This document shows, in pieces, positions 23,401 through 31,400 of a DNA stretch of 64,000 nt. The stretch lies in the NCBI GenBank assembly GCA_914767715.1, contig OU612067.1, positions 12,219,001-12,283,000 on the forward strand. Reading direction: 5' to 3'. The stretch is from Membranipora membranacea. Lineage: Eukaryota; Bryozoa; Gymnolaemata; Cheilostomatida; Membraniporidae. The notes under the pieces were generated by a model that made no database searches, was not told where the DNA came from, and saw only the letters and a list, made by a program, of their open reading frames with translations. The position numbers were made by a program, and so were the translations under genes. The stretch's first letter is position 1. Each line of letters starts with the position of its first letter.

Positions 23401-24385
23401 TCAACAAATTCCTATACACTATAATAACCATATCACAAAATCGTGGGAAGGATCATCTGTTTTTCTTATGTATCTTACTGCTTTCTATTTTTGACCCATT
23501 TCTTGTCAAAACTTTGAGTAAATGACATAACATAGCACTTTCTTTGTTTAGTATTTTCTGAGAGGTGTGGAGTACCAAGAGAAATTGAAAACGCTCACCT
23601 TCTTGAGTCGTCCGAAGACTACAAACTAGGTGCTCAGGCGTTTTACCAATGTGATCCTAACGCCGGGTCTGGAGAAGGTCTGTCAACATGCAGAGAAACA
23701 CCAGAAGGACTTGACTGGTCTGAGAGTACTCTTGTTTGCAAAAAGCAGAATAGTGGTCAGTGTGATACAAAAACATTCAAGTTTTGAAAGTTCAAATGTA
23801 CACTCTTTCATAGGCAAACATATTCTTCAATAAATGATCACAACATTATTTCATGGATAAGACTGGTAATAACTAGACTTATTATTCAAATTTGCCCCCT
23901 AACAATAGATCAATCAATGTTTCTAGGCATTTCTTTGCTCATTCAACCACATTTTGTGAGTTTTGTTGATTTCTGAATTATTCTTTCTCTCTACAGTTCA
24001 AATTTTGGTTGGTGTGTTTGTCCCAGCACTAGTAATTATGGGGATACTACTAGTTGTTATCTATCTGAGGAAACGAACAGTACCACCCCAGACAAACACA
24101 GAGTCTATCAGTGGACTATCTAATGTAGCTGCTGTTAGAAATCACGGTGATACATTGTATCCTCCCCCATATGAGGAGATTGAGTTGAGATCAAGCGTCG
24201 TGTCCAACACTGAGTATGCAGAGGTTACTGACGTGACGGATAGACAAAGAAACGACAAGACATACGAAAACTTTGAACCCAAACCGCAAGACGATCGCAA
24301 TCAGTATGAGGCACTTCGATCCCTGACTGATGCTAGTGCGACTGACAATGATCATCTTTATGCTAGGGCTCAAACCAGATACTAA
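5360..24385 (+). CDS. gene A: lectin-FN3-sushi transmembrane receptor (26 exons, complete)
   Basis: All 26 exons have GT-AG borders and matching phases and join into one frame of 4206 nt (1401 residues). Exons: 5360-5417, 8032-8292, 8839-9045, 9659-9771, 10037-10199, 10354-10451, 10846-11059, 11345-11460, 11734-11914, 12273-12367, 12803-13013, 13176-13291, 13911-14064, 15206-15297, 15627-15834, 16290-16399, 18908-19076, 20063-20163, 20343-20538, 20888-20991, 21205-21415, 21571-21673, 22530-22812, 23161-23209, 23552-23755, 23997-24385. Domain order: signal peptide 1-19; fucolectin-like domain ~20-175; nine FN3 domains ~176-1059; RPTP-like juxtamembrane module ~1060-1188; linker; sushi ~1205-1272; TM 1273-1296; tail to 1401. 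The tail carries PPxY, YEEI, TEYAEV, YENF and YEAL. It is probably a cell-surface recognition receptor signalling through SH2 and WW proteins; that role is inferred. The ligand is unknown, and no closer family name can be given. Confidence 0.85.
5712..5778 (-). repeat. tRNA-derived SINE-like sequence
   Basis: On the minus strand the order is box A-like (ATCTCAATAGTTACATC), then a box B-like GGTTTGAACC about 40 nt on. Too diverged to be a working tRNA. It lies in intron 1 of gene A. Confidence 0.4.
7381..7462 (-). repeat. tRNA-derived SINE head or decayed tRNA
   Basis: The minus strand reads TGGCCGAGCG (box A) and GGTTCAAATCCCGGC (box B/T-arm) with tRNA-like spacing. The 3' arm is well kept, but the 5' acceptor does not pair cleanly. 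It lies in intron 1 of gene A, next to a (TTTG)n run. Confidence 0.45.
7576..7652. repeat. (TTTG)n microsatellite
   Basis: About 77 bp of TTTG repeats with a short TGTGTG interruption. It creates open but meaningless frames on both strands (CLFV and NKQT repeats). Confidence 0.95.
8032..8292 (+). CDS. gene A exon 2: N-terminal half of fucolectin/F5-8C-like domain
   Basis: Encodes NVAVGKSTTAQ, then DNLVDGS, a CSGC pair, HWQLNLG and FVPYVKI. The order N-x-A-x-GK, (N)LVDG, W-x-x-(D/N)LG, Y-V-x-x-V-x-I is the signature of the galactose-binding-like fold in eel-type fucolectins. Phase 1 at both ends. About half of the residues differ from the gene C counterpart. Confidence 0.75.
8839..9045 (+). 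CDS. gene A exon 3: C-terminal half of fucolectin-like domain
   Basis: Encodes ITNLSIIVSENSGG, the block YTRDPNNRITRHDLQ with YVRYVQYVRLKTT, and a closing FDEVEVYAFG strand typical of the last beta strand of this fold. Phase 1 to 1. A central 28-residue block is identical in gene C. Confidence 0.75.
9196..9303 (-). repeat. tRNA-derived SINE, family shared with 21990-22140
   Basis: The minus strand reads GAGGTGGCTCAGCTGGATTG (box A), then GGGTTCAAATCCCACTGCAG (box B) and a GGGTTCGGTTGG body. The same head and body occur on the plus strand near 22000, which defines a dispersed SINE family. Intron 3 of gene A. Confidence 0.6.
9659..10199 (+). CDS. gene A exons 4-5: FN3 domain 1 (type I)
   Basis: Exons 9659-9771 and 10037-10199, phases 1-0-1. 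The first half has PRQLTASG and the LNW-S-P FN3 core; the second has YKCGDKSW, then a Cys-bearing F strand (HTCSVKV). Cysteines in the second half mark type I. Confidence 0.7.
10354..11059 (+). CDS. gene A exons 6-7: FN3 domain 2 (type II)
   Basis: Exons 10354-10451 and 10846-11059, phases 1-0-1. Contains RWRYVITW at the end of the first half and a second half with YTDGNVNLDIKIRSRN, close to a normal FN3 F strand and FG region. One Cys (LGCLT). Confidence 0.7.
11345..11914 (+). CDS. gene A exons 8-9: FN3 domain 3 (type I) with poly-Asn loop
   Basis: Exons 11345-11460 and 11734-11914. The first half ends with QYPNAPTTQIIYQ; the second starts YKCTS and carries CGY, TCEIRA and KCG cysteines. 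An NNNNNNNN run encoded by mixed AAT/AAC codons fills the FG loop and is absent from the gene C counterpart, so it is a local expansion. Confidence 0.7.
12273..13013 (+). CDS. gene A exons 10-11: FN3 domain 4 (type II)
   Basis: Exons 12273-12367 and 12803-13013. RLRWKYTVTWQ closes the first half; NPTNFRCVSIRAYN opens the second, which ends VKVYNNDGVGSSEKT. The intron holds a decayed copy of the start of exon 11 at 12603-12699. Confidence 0.7.
12603..12699 (+). pseudogene. truncated duplicate of gene A exon 11 (dead exon)
   Basis: After a good acceptor (atatcttccag) the DNA reads NPTTFRCASIRAVNLYQ, matching the start of exon 11 at 12803. The match continues for ~97 nt and then breaks off with no donor. 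The ~80 bp of intron before both exons is also duplicated. A frozen step of exon duplication; use would add about 30 residues and then fail to splice. Confidence 0.75.
13176..14064 (+). CDS. gene A exons 12-13: FN3 domain 5 (type I)
   Basis: Exons 13176-13291 and 13911-14064. NCVTLSWDPPAHLNSP is a clear FN3 B-C strand core; the second half has HNCESKGW, LCGFPPYTDVTCRLRAAN and GCA. Phases 1-0-1. Confidence 0.75.
14771..15008. repeat. 118-bp tandem duplication in intron 13
   Basis: Two near-identical units beginning TATATGGGTCAAAATTAAC at 14775 and 14893 and ending CATTCCATTCTAGCAA. They differ by a few substitutions and a small A-rich indel. No coding function is visible. Confidence 0.9.
15126..15177. 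repeat. AT-rich 15-bp tandem repeat
   Basis: AAGTATTAATTATTT is repeated about three times shortly before the exon 14 acceptor. Confidence 0.8.
15206..15834 (+). CDS. gene A exons 14-15: FN3 domain 6 (type II)
   Basis: Exons 15206-15297 and 15627-15834. RRKYRVSWT ends the first half; EPETINCNTL opens the second, which holds FTEGNFQVTVGVTAANN and a Ser/Ala-rich close. Phases 1-0-1. Confidence 0.75.
16290..19076 (+). CDS. gene A exons 16-17: FN3 domain 7 (type I), split by a LINE
   Basis: Exons 16290-16399 and 18908-19076. First half: CVTLIWRAPQYPNGVISHYQ. Second half: FKCTKNNQTW, HCGYDAY, VECQIKATNQIGDSDEA, LCT. The 2.5-kb intron between them contains an antisense LINE, but both splice sites are intact. 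Confidence 0.75.
16715..18720 (-). mobile_element. 5'-truncated, decayed LINE (non-LTR retrotransposon), antisense in gene A intron 16
   Basis: Reading the minus strand: a pre-RT linker with KPPWMSDTIMKTI (near 18450), RT fingers with FRPISLLFHLGKLLEQ, a palm with VLDFSKAFDRM, then APQGTKLGPILWLIYVHDL, the catalytic YADD box (17400), and a thumb region with VKPVLSYACPVW. Stop codons lie just before the APQG box and just before YADD, and there are other frame breaks, so it is dead. The endonuclease domain is missing (5' truncation). It is CR1/L2/Jockey-like in general style; the exact clade cannot be set by eye. Confidence 0.85.
20063..20538 (+). CDS. gene A exons 18-19: FN3 domain 8 (type II)
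   Basis: Exons 20063-20163 and 20343-20538. PVLPNNLTRFVSDDIDSSA with a basic PRRR stretch, then IIPKCKEVIDDGISFRV and a YSVQILVRNNQGF F strand. Phases 1-0-1. Confidence 0.75.
20888..21415 (+). CDS. gene A exons 20-21: FN3 domain 9 (type I)
   Basis: Exons 20888-20991 and 21205-21415. SSCAILHLDIPDEPNGDI in the first half; YGCWEF, VCGF and IQCRAFAVNSIGSSP in the second. This is the last canonical FN3 before the juxtamembrane module. Confidence 0.75.
21571..22812 (+). CDS. gene A exons 22-23: RPTP-like juxtamembrane module
   Basis: Exons 21571-21673 (phase 1 to 2) and 22530-22812 (phase 2 to 0). The first exon encodes an FN3-like A-C strand region. The second contains NQTCYVTAVV, then FTIGDGKTRDGYYNQPL and YTVHIGF. 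In MAM-type receptor tyrosine phosphatases the membrane-proximal region has the same F-T-V-G-D-x-x-T-Y-x-G-Y/F-x-N-x-P-L pattern. Here it is used without a phosphatase domain. Confidence 0.65.
21990..22140 (+). repeat. tRNA-derived SINE
   Basis: GAGGTGGTTCAGTTGGTTGG (box A) and GGGTTCAAATTCCACTGCAG (box B), then a body with GGGTTAGGTTGG. Same family as 9196-9303 in opposite orientation. Intron 22 of gene A. Confidence 0.6.
23137..23155. repeat. (TC)n run before exon 24 acceptor
   Basis: Perfect TC dinucleotides directly in front of the tgccag acceptor; they double as a strong polypyrimidine tract for the 49-nt exon 24. Confidence 0.8.
23161..23209 (+). CDS. gene A exon 24: short linker
   Basis: Encodes GEMNSFRQFTDSKSFH, phase 0 to 1. 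Genes B and C keep a 46-nt equivalent (RTFLQFTES). It connects the juxtamembrane module to the sushi domain. Confidence 0.7.
23552..23755 (+). CDS. gene A exon 25: sushi/CCP domain
   Basis: Four cysteines in CCP order (ERCGVP, FYQCD, STCRE, LVCKK), with AHLLESS between the first two and LDWSES before the last. Single exon, phase 1 to 1, as is usual for CCP modules. Confidence 0.85.
23997..24385 (+). CDS. gene A exon 26: transmembrane helix and tyrosine-motif tail
   Basis: ILVGVFVPALVIMGILLVVI is a TM helix, stopped by RKR. Tail motifs by residue: YPPPYEEIEL with Tyr 1327 and 1331 (a PPxY WW-ligand overlapping a YEEI Src-family SH2 ligand), TEYAEV with Tyr 1346 (ITSM-type TxYxxV), TYENF with Tyr 1362 (YxN, Grb2-type), QYEAL with Tyr 1376 (YxxL), LYARA with Tyr 1394, and a C-terminal Tyr 1401. 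Motif meanings come from mammalian SH2 and WW specificity; use here is inferred. Confidence 0.85.
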
Positions 24386-24758
24386 ACAGCTTTCATATAT
24401 CTTATAGTTGGAAATGCCGATGTCCTGGTTTTGTAATTGAACCCTGATTAAGATTTGATTTCTTATACAATTTTTTATTTTCGTTACAATTTCCAAGCAA
24501 GATCTGAAATTAGTATCGATGGTTGTGACCATGTTAACACCACCAGTGGTTATCATGTATATAACCTGACATGTGTTGTCTGACATCAACTCTGCTCGGA
24601 TTTTTTAACATGCATTATTTAAATAACAAACCTAGACAGGACACTGTATGAAGCATTAGCATTTAGGCAATGTGATATTAGACTGTGTATTAGAAATGGT
24701 TGTATCATTGATTAGTAGCCAAGAATTGAGGTCTACGGTTGTTAAATCATAAATCTTG

Positions 24759-24764
24759 AATAAA
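24759..24764 (+). terminator. possible AATAAA polyadenylation signal of gene A
   Basis: First canonical hexamer after the TAA at 24383-24385, ~375 nt downstream. Confidence 0.35.
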
Positions 24765-25098
24765 TCCAACAGCTGATGAAAATAACATCCAACTAATTTT
24801 GAGAATAATGCTTCATCTTTAGCATTTTTCCAACCCAAAACATAATCAATATTGATTGACTTACTCAACAAGAAACCTGAATTCTGACTATAAGTCAATG
24901 ATAATGCCATAGCTCCTACACAAATCAATGTTCTGTTTTGTCACCCACAATATAGTACCTCACATTAGAAGTATACGGTGTACTGTTTTGGTTTTTTTTA
25001 GTTGGACATCAACTATTATTGCTTATCATCGCTTCCTCTAACCTTACCACTTCTGTCATACTAGGCCTAACTGTCCAATACGACAAATGCCATTTCAG

Positions 25099-25261
25099 AG
25101 AAGTTTGAGGCTGCTTTGACAAGTAAACTTGTTGAACTCCCTGGATTTGACTCTGCTACAGACCGAAAACTACTTGGCTATTTTTGTTCCCCAGATGAAA
25201 TCCGACAGTTCTTAAACTGACTGTCATTCCGCATAATCATGTCAGCCTCACCTCTAATAAA
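25099..25261 (+). CDS. candidate terminal exon of an unknown gene (or fragment)
   Basis: After an atttcag acceptor, the frame KFEAALTSKLVELPGFDS continues to DEIRQFLN and TGA at 25218-25220, followed by AATAAA at 25256. The composition is protein-like and the poly(A) signal is well placed. I find no partner exon on this strand between gene A and here, so it may be a gene remnant or retrocopy end. Confidence 0.35.
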
Positions 25262-25431
25262 ATATCCAAAATATTTTTGTTAATTTGTAGATTTCGCTCC
25301 CAATATGTCGTACTCATTGATGTGAAATAAATATTTTAATTATTTAACTTTTTGTCACATGAGCTGTTTGTCTTGCAGATGATTGAAGAAATTTTGTATC
25401 TTAAATCTTATGCTTATGCTCTTATTTGTTA

Positions 25432-25764
25432 GAAAGCTTTTTATTTGGGAATCCCTCCTTCAGAATTACGTATTGGTGGAAGTAACATTAACACCGTTGC
25501 TATGTTACAAGCTGAAAACTGGTTGTTTTCTGTTGGTGTTTTTTTCCCATGAAATACATTTAGTGTCCTTGAACACTCCATTATCATGTTCTAGTAGATT
25601 TGAAATGTACTCAAGTTTAGTAAAGAGATGGGTACTGGACACTATCATGGTATTCCATGAGCAGAAAACAACAACAGAAATCACTAATGTTATTAGTGAT
25701 TGCGATGATGTGAGCTCCGCCCCTACGTCACCCTGAATTAGGGATTCCCAAAATAAAGGTTTTC
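25432..25764. mobile_element. MITE with ~25-bp terminal inverted repeats
   Basis: Left end GAAAGCTTTTTATTTGGGAA and right end, reverse-complemented, GAAAACCTTTATTTTGGGAA, both running into TCCCT. Each end is flanked by TA, as for Tc1/mariner-type insertions. About 333 bp, no transposase. Confidence 0.6.
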
Positions 25765-25937
25765 TAACCAATAAAGTGAGCACTTCTATTTCAGGTCATT
25801 ATTCCTCACATGATGGTCACAGAGATTAGGAACTTGGACCTATAGATTTAAAAAGACATGAGGAATCCACATATTGGATCAGATTACCTCACATAACCCT
25901 CCCAAGGCTCAAATTTTTTAATGATTTATGTTGTGAT

Positions 25938-26940
25938 ATGATGAGAAAGTACAGAATTACCTGGGAGGTATGTCAGTTATCTATTGGATGGAAATTTAGC
26001 GTTTACAGATGTTGATGAAAAATTGTTCATTTGGATGGAATACAGTTTTAAATTGTCAACACAAATTTGTTAACACGATTTCCGCAAAATCAATATTGAG
26101 ACATTGACCCAAGTTTTATTGGGCAAAGAAAAGATCATCCCAATACCAATGAGACTGAAAATGATGTCCCTTCATAATATATATAATTGGTCCAATTTGC
26201 CAGTTTATACTTACATATAATGATCACTCTAATGTTATAATTATCGTTTTCAGTATTTTTCCGGTAAAGAATTTTTGTAAGAACTTTATACCTTCCCGAA
26301 TTATTATTCCAATACAATGTAATGGAACTGGGAATGATGTCATGTGGCAATACATTAATTGACCAATTGATTCCTGCATCTAATGATCATTTTACTGATA
26401 TACTAGTTTTCAGTTGTCCAATCTATCGTGGTAGCACAGTTGGTAGAGGCTGGTTCACTGGCGTAGGAGGCCTGATTTCAATCTCCATTTGAGGCAAAAA
26501 GTTTCATGTAAATTATGTAATTTGACACAGTTGCATCATAGTGACATCCAAGAGCAGATGATAAATCTGAAATCCGAAATCAGATGGTGAGGATCACCAG
26601 AATCTCAAAACTATACAGTCTATTTCAAGAGCTGTTTATATATGACAAAATCTGTTGGTGGGAACTTACGTTAGGTAAGAGTGAAGTCCCCATCATATTT
26701 TAATGGGTGAGACGACCTTACTTCCTTCAAATTTTTTGTAGGCTCCTTCAACAAAAAACTGTGACTCCATAAGTTCATACTCCTTTGAAGATCCACAGAA
26801 CACATGGCGTTCAACAACTTCGCTAATTTATGACATCTACACAGACGGAGATGTGGGGGTCACTGTTAGAGTGAAAGCTGTAAACGACCTTAACAAGTCT
26901 TCTGCAGCTGGGAGTAAATCATGGACTACAGCCCCTTTCT
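25938..26940 (+). pseudogene. gene B exons 10 (partial)-11: remains of FN3 domain 4
   Basis: MMRKYRITWE precedes a GTATGT donor; exon 11 (26742-26940) reads APSTKNCDSISSYSFEDP to the GTGAGC donor with correct phase. The first two-thirds of exon 10 are missing. The intron is nearly identical to that of gene C. Confidence 0.75.
26415..26510 (+). repeat. tRNA-derived SINE-like repeat, shared by B and C introns
   Basis: GGTAGCACAGTTGGTAGAGG resembles box A and GATTTCAATCTCC a weak box B. The same insert occurs at 54570-54665 in gene C, so it predates the B/C duplication. Confidence 0.4.
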
Positions 26941-27167
26941 GTGAGCTATTATATGTATCTGAAAATACAGACAGTATGTGTAGACCATTGGTACCAGAGA
27001 CTCATGTGACGTTATGATGAAACACTGATTTATCTGAGCCATGTCTTGGTTTTTCTTATTGGATTGTTTTGTGATATGCAAGGTAGAAGTAGACACCAGC
27101 CTCCATAGGCTTAGCTTTTAAAGCATGCTGGGCGAGACGGATCAATCTTTTTCAATTTTTTTTTTAG

Positions 27168-27811
27168 ATCCGCAAATAGCACCGGAAAGCTTTACTTTAA
27201 CTGCAGACTCATCAACATGTGTAAGGATGAACTGGAGTCCACCTCTCTATCCTAATGGCGGTGTCACATCCTATAAGGTAATAATTATTGTTTTCTCTAA
27301 ATACTCAGATACTTCTGTACTATACGTTTTTTCTAAAGGTGATTGCTCAGCGTCATGTTCATTATTAAATGCCCAATTTCTTTTATACATCAGCATTGCC
27401 ATCTCCTAGTTTTTAAAAAAAAATTCTCTGCCTCTTCAATACCATTGTCACAAGGACAAGGAAATTTTAGGATTCCTGTAAATGAAAACTTCCCACTAAG
27501 AATATCAGAATATATTGACTCTTACTCTTTTATTTTAAGTTTAATATTTTGTTCAATACTCATGAAAGAACTGATCTGGTCATCAACATGACAAGAGAGA
27601 TTTGTATCTGGTCAGGAATTCAATATTATATTCCAGTATAATTATACGGGACACAGTGACTGGGTTAGTGTTGATGCTAATGGAAGAGCTCAAGATGTGA
27701 CTGTATGTGAATTCGATCCTTACACTTCAGTTTCCTGTCAGATAAAAGCTCAGAACGCTAAGGGTTGGAGTGAAACTGCTTCTAGTGGCCCAGTGAGGAC
27801 CCTGTGTGATT
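27168..27811 (+). pseudogene. gene B exons 12-13: FN3 domain 5 (type I)
   Basis: Exons 27168-27277 and 27637-27811. TCVRMNWSPPLYPNGGVTSY, then YNYTGHSDW and SCQIKAQNAKGWSET. Open and correctly phased. Gene C keeps exon 12 but has lost exon 13. Confidence 0.75.
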
Positions 27812-28227
27812 GTGAGTAGTTATTGGTTGTGAATACCATCTAAGGAATTCTCTGGATCATGGCAATACACTTTTTGACATAGATATATTTGGTACAACCC
27901 AGCTCAGGAGAATACAGCATACTGAACTATTTTTAGACATCTTGACTCGTAAAATTCATGAAAATTATGAAGACAGATTCCTTCTTCTATTTCACAATAA
28001 TCTATTTTATATCAAAGATCCTACTGGGCCTAAAAATGTACAGCTAACACTGCAAGGCGAAGTAATAGCAGTGACAGAAGAAGATTGAAATACAGAGTCA
28101 GCTGGCAGGTAACAGCAGGAATCAATTAGAACCTTGTGTAATCTTCTTGCAAACAATTCAAGCAAGAGACACAGGGGCGTATATTCTAAAAAATTTCACT
28201 CACTGACATTTTAGAGATGAGCACAAT

Positions 28228-28329
28228 GATCGGGCGCAGCCCGATCCACACGCCATAGGCGTGGCGGGGAGGGTGTGGGTGTGTGCCAATCAAAAGCCCG
28301 GTGTGTTAATACACCGGGCTTTTGATTGG
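28228..28329. repeat. three consecutive perfect hairpins in gene B intron 14
   Basis: Hairpin 1 at 28228-28246 (GATCGGGC, loop GCA). Hairpin 2 at 28249-28263 (CACGCC, loop ATA). Hairpin 3 at 28286-28329 with a 19-bp perfect stem CCAATCAAAAGCCCGGTGT and a 6-base loop. The GC-rich patch stands out from the AT-rich intron; probably a small foldback element. Confidence 0.8.
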
Positions 28330-28429
28330 CCTGTCCAGCTCAAGGTCAAAAGTCAAACTTTATATGTACCGTAATTCCTCACTTCTAAAAAATGCTCCAG
28401 TTATAAAGCACCCATTTGGAAAAAAGTCT

Positions 28430-28515
28430 GACCTTGTTGGGTTGAACCCACGACATTCTTAATAAACAGAGATTACCAGGCAGACGCTCTACACACTGAG
28501 CTATTCAGCCTGGCT
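28430..28515 (-). repeat. tRNA-derived SINE-like sequence
   Basis: The minus strand reads ATAGCTCAGTGTGTAGAGCG (box A) and GTGGGTTCAACCC (box B) with tRNA-like spacing. Intron 14 of gene B. Confidence 0.5.
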
Positions 28516-29564
28516 TGAACTTGCAAATCACGAATTTTGATTCACAGATATCCGTGATCTTATTATTGCCGATCAAAGTTAATGACAAATATAGACCATG
28601 ACATGAATGACCTAGAGAGCGGTTAAATCCATAATGACGTTCTGATGGCAAAGACGGGCAATTGAACTGATTTAACTGCAAGATCGATTTTAAGTCAAGT
28701 TCATTCATTCCATATATTTGACGATGATTACCCGAGCCACTTGTATGCATTGACATATGACATGCATTAAATTTTTTAGCACTGTGAGTTTAAACAAGGA
28801 GTAAATTTGGTATGATAAAGTTGACAGAAGCTTGATGACTACTCATGTCATTTGAGTAAATCAAGAGACGAGTTACCAGTGAATGAAGTCATAGACTTTC
28901 AATTTAGTAATAAATGTTACTAGGACAATATCAAAGCAGTTTGGACCTTATTATTTCGTGACTGATTGATAATCGCCATAATCAATGTAAAAAGGTTTAG
29001 TGATTATTTATACCAAGTTTGAGAACTAAATTGTATTATGATAATATCATGTGGTGACGGCATATTCAATTTTTTTATTACAGGACCCTGACTTCCATTA
29101 TTGTAACAGCCTGAGAAGTACAAATACTTTTCGGATTTCATCACCTAATTTGAATGGATTCAAGTACAGAAATAGAAATGGCGATCATTTCTATGATTTG
29201 TATGCAGATGGAAATACAACTCTAGAGGCATCTGTTGAAGCATTTAACAACCATAATAACAAATCAGCGGCTGAAACGATATCTCTCGCAACTCAATCAA
29301 TAAGTAAGTGGCTAGAGCATATAACCCTCTAAACGGGTCACCGATAGAAAAAGTGTCTAGACCAAGCAGCCATGAAATGCGTTCTGCAAATGCATTCTTT
29401 TCTTTTTATTATCTGGTTTCTCTTGTTTATTTGTTGTGTTATAATCATAGAGTCAATTAGCTTTGTGAGGTATCTGAGGCGCTGAGGCCCTTAATTGTGA
29501 GTGACCTTACGCCATTGTGTTGTGTGAGAGTGATGTTAGGTTATTTTGATTATTATAATTGCAG

Positions 29565-30255
29565 GGCCTCAAATCACACCAGAAGAATTTGAAATGACAG
29601 GAAAGACATTTCAATGTGTGACTCTGACATGGGAAGCACCGCGATATCCTAATGGTGATATTTCACACTACCAGGTTTGTTAAATTTGACCGTAAGGAAA
29701 AATAAGTTACTTTATGAGAAGACTAGCACAAAAAAAATAGCATTCATAGCTTCAGAAGAAGAAGCAAAAGCGCCTGTCATAATTTAGAATTGCAGAAATA
29801 GATCCCTGGATCAGCATTGTGATATTTTCAGTCACATAAAGCCGATCAAAATGCATTATCCACATTATATTATACTTTTTGGGTAAAATACATTGAAGTT
29901 CTTTTATAGCACAATTACCAGTCTCAGTGGGAAGTCTGTTTTCTAAACCAGATTATGACTTTATTGCATCCTGAACTGCTTTCGACCCCTTTATTCAGTT
30001 GAGCGACTCTGTTTTGCATAGTTTGATTATTTTTCTCAACTGACTTTGGATTGTTATTTGAGGTGTGTGTTTATGATATTTTTTCGTAGTATAAACGTAC
30101 AGGAAATGACTCTTGGTCAAACACAAATGGGAATATCTACACACAAGATCAATGTGGTTATGATGCATACACAGAAGTAGAATGTCAGATAAAAGCAACC
30201 AATCAGATAGGAGACAGTGATGAGGCTTTGAAAAGTATACGGACACTTTGTACAT
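29565..30255 (+). pseudogene. gene B exons 16-17: FN3 domain 7 (type I)
   Basis: Exons 29565-29674 and 30090-30255. Close to gene A exons 16-17 and gene C exon 17. The first Cys of the second half is changed: YKRTGN here, YKCTGN in C and FKCTKN in A (codon CGT at 30096), consistent with relaxed constraint. Confidence 0.75.
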
Positions 30256-30559
30256 GTAAGTTTAATAGTGTAGTGCTGTTATTCTACAGCCAGTGTTATT
30301 TCAACTTGCTCCCAACACATCGGAAACAAACAAAATGACTCTGACCCCCACCTTGATCGAGATTATCAGCTTTTCATCAAATACTCACTGACACTAAAAT
30401 AGCGAAAATAACACCAATTTTTAAGAAATGGTCAGTGAATAAACCACCCAATATCTGTCTCGAGTGGAATGACTAAAATAGCTGCAAAAATTGTCACAAT
30501 CAAATATTAGATCACCTCGACACTAATAGGTTATTGACTTTTTTCGAATATGGATTTTG

Positions 30560-31075
30560 ACAAAAAAAAAAAAACCAACAGAGCCGTGTGCCACGTGGTT
30601 CAGTTATTGGACCTTTACTGTTTTTCATTTACATAAATGATTTGCTTTCAGTCTCAGGCAAGTTAAAGTATGTTCTTTTTGCTGACGATAAAAAATCTGA
30701 TATCAGAAAACGGGAAGCTTACTGAAAATGAACTTCGGAAGATTCAGGATTGGAGAATTGAAAATAAGCTTTTGTTAAATTTTGAAAAATGCTTATATTT
30801 TGAAAAGTTTGATAACATCTAGATCAGCATTTGACCTTTTGGACCGATATCGATAAAGTTTCAGCCAAATCAGTCATGCTTCGACATCTCACAAAATATT
30901 TAGACCAAAAAATGATGATCACTGTCTATTATACTTTAATTTACCCCGTCCTTTTATATGGACTGGAATTCTGCGGCCACCCTTCCGATGCCGGTTTGCT
31001 GTAAGTACTAGTGCGCCAAAAAAAGGCACAGAGAGTTAATTTTAAACGGTCACTGAATTCTTGAATAACATCTAA
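30560..31075 (+). mobile_element. LINE reverse transcriptase fragment in gene B intron 17
   Basis: Reads GSVIGPLLFFIYINDLLSVS, then a broken FADD box and a thumb-like YPVLLYGLEFCGHPSD. The orthologous fragment sits at 57440-57965 in gene C, so insertion preceded the duplication. Confidence 0.75.
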
Positions 31076-31186
31076 ATTTCAAGAGTGCAACATTTTGCCT
31101 AAAGTTATGCTAGCTATTAAAAACTCTGAAAATTGATCATGATTTGAATACTATTAATTAAATTAAAACTCAAATTTGGGAGGAGA

Positions 31187-31400
31187 TCAGTATTCTACTC
31201 CAGTGTTGAGCTGGTATCTGGCCACGCTCTGAGCGTTTTTGATCTTCCCCTTCGGGCTTTCAATGGAAACAGGCGGCTCACCTCTGGGATGAAGTGTCGA
31301 CTCTGGATATATGGTGGCCTGTGTCGGCTGCAAGGAGGATAGGCTTCTGGAACAGGATTGCCGCAACTCTAGTTTCGGGCTATCTGGCACTCCTTTTGTT
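31187..31400. repeat. GC-richer insert shared by B and C introns
   Basis: Matches 58067-58290, except that the C copy has an additional ~24-bp segment (GGCTCCATGAGGGGCCTGG region). It is open on the minus strand but without a recognisable domain; probably retroelement-derived. Confidence 0.5.

Larger units (their letters stand above)
28018..29303 (+). pseudogene. gene B exons 14-15: FN3 domain 6 with frameshift
   Basis: Exon 14 (28018-28108) is 91 nt against 92 in gene A. Its start reads PTGPKNVQLTLQG and its end reads RRRLKYRVSWQ only in another frame, which locates a 1-nt loss near 28060. Exon 15 (29084-29303) is intact with YADGNTTLEASVEAFNNHNN. Confidence 0.75.

Noticed and set aside
24191-24589. 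132-codon minus-strand frame opposite the gene A tail
   Set aside because: It is the antisense shadow of exon 26; no recognisable domain, and the plus-strand frame is conserved in B and C.
24656-24928. 90-codon minus-strand frame downstream of gene A
   Set aside because: No domain, and no conservation in the B or C 3' flank to support it.
31187-31390. Conserved minus-strand protein frame shared with 58067-58312
   Set aside because: Shared because the intron was duplicated; the frames differ by an indel and no domain is recognisable.
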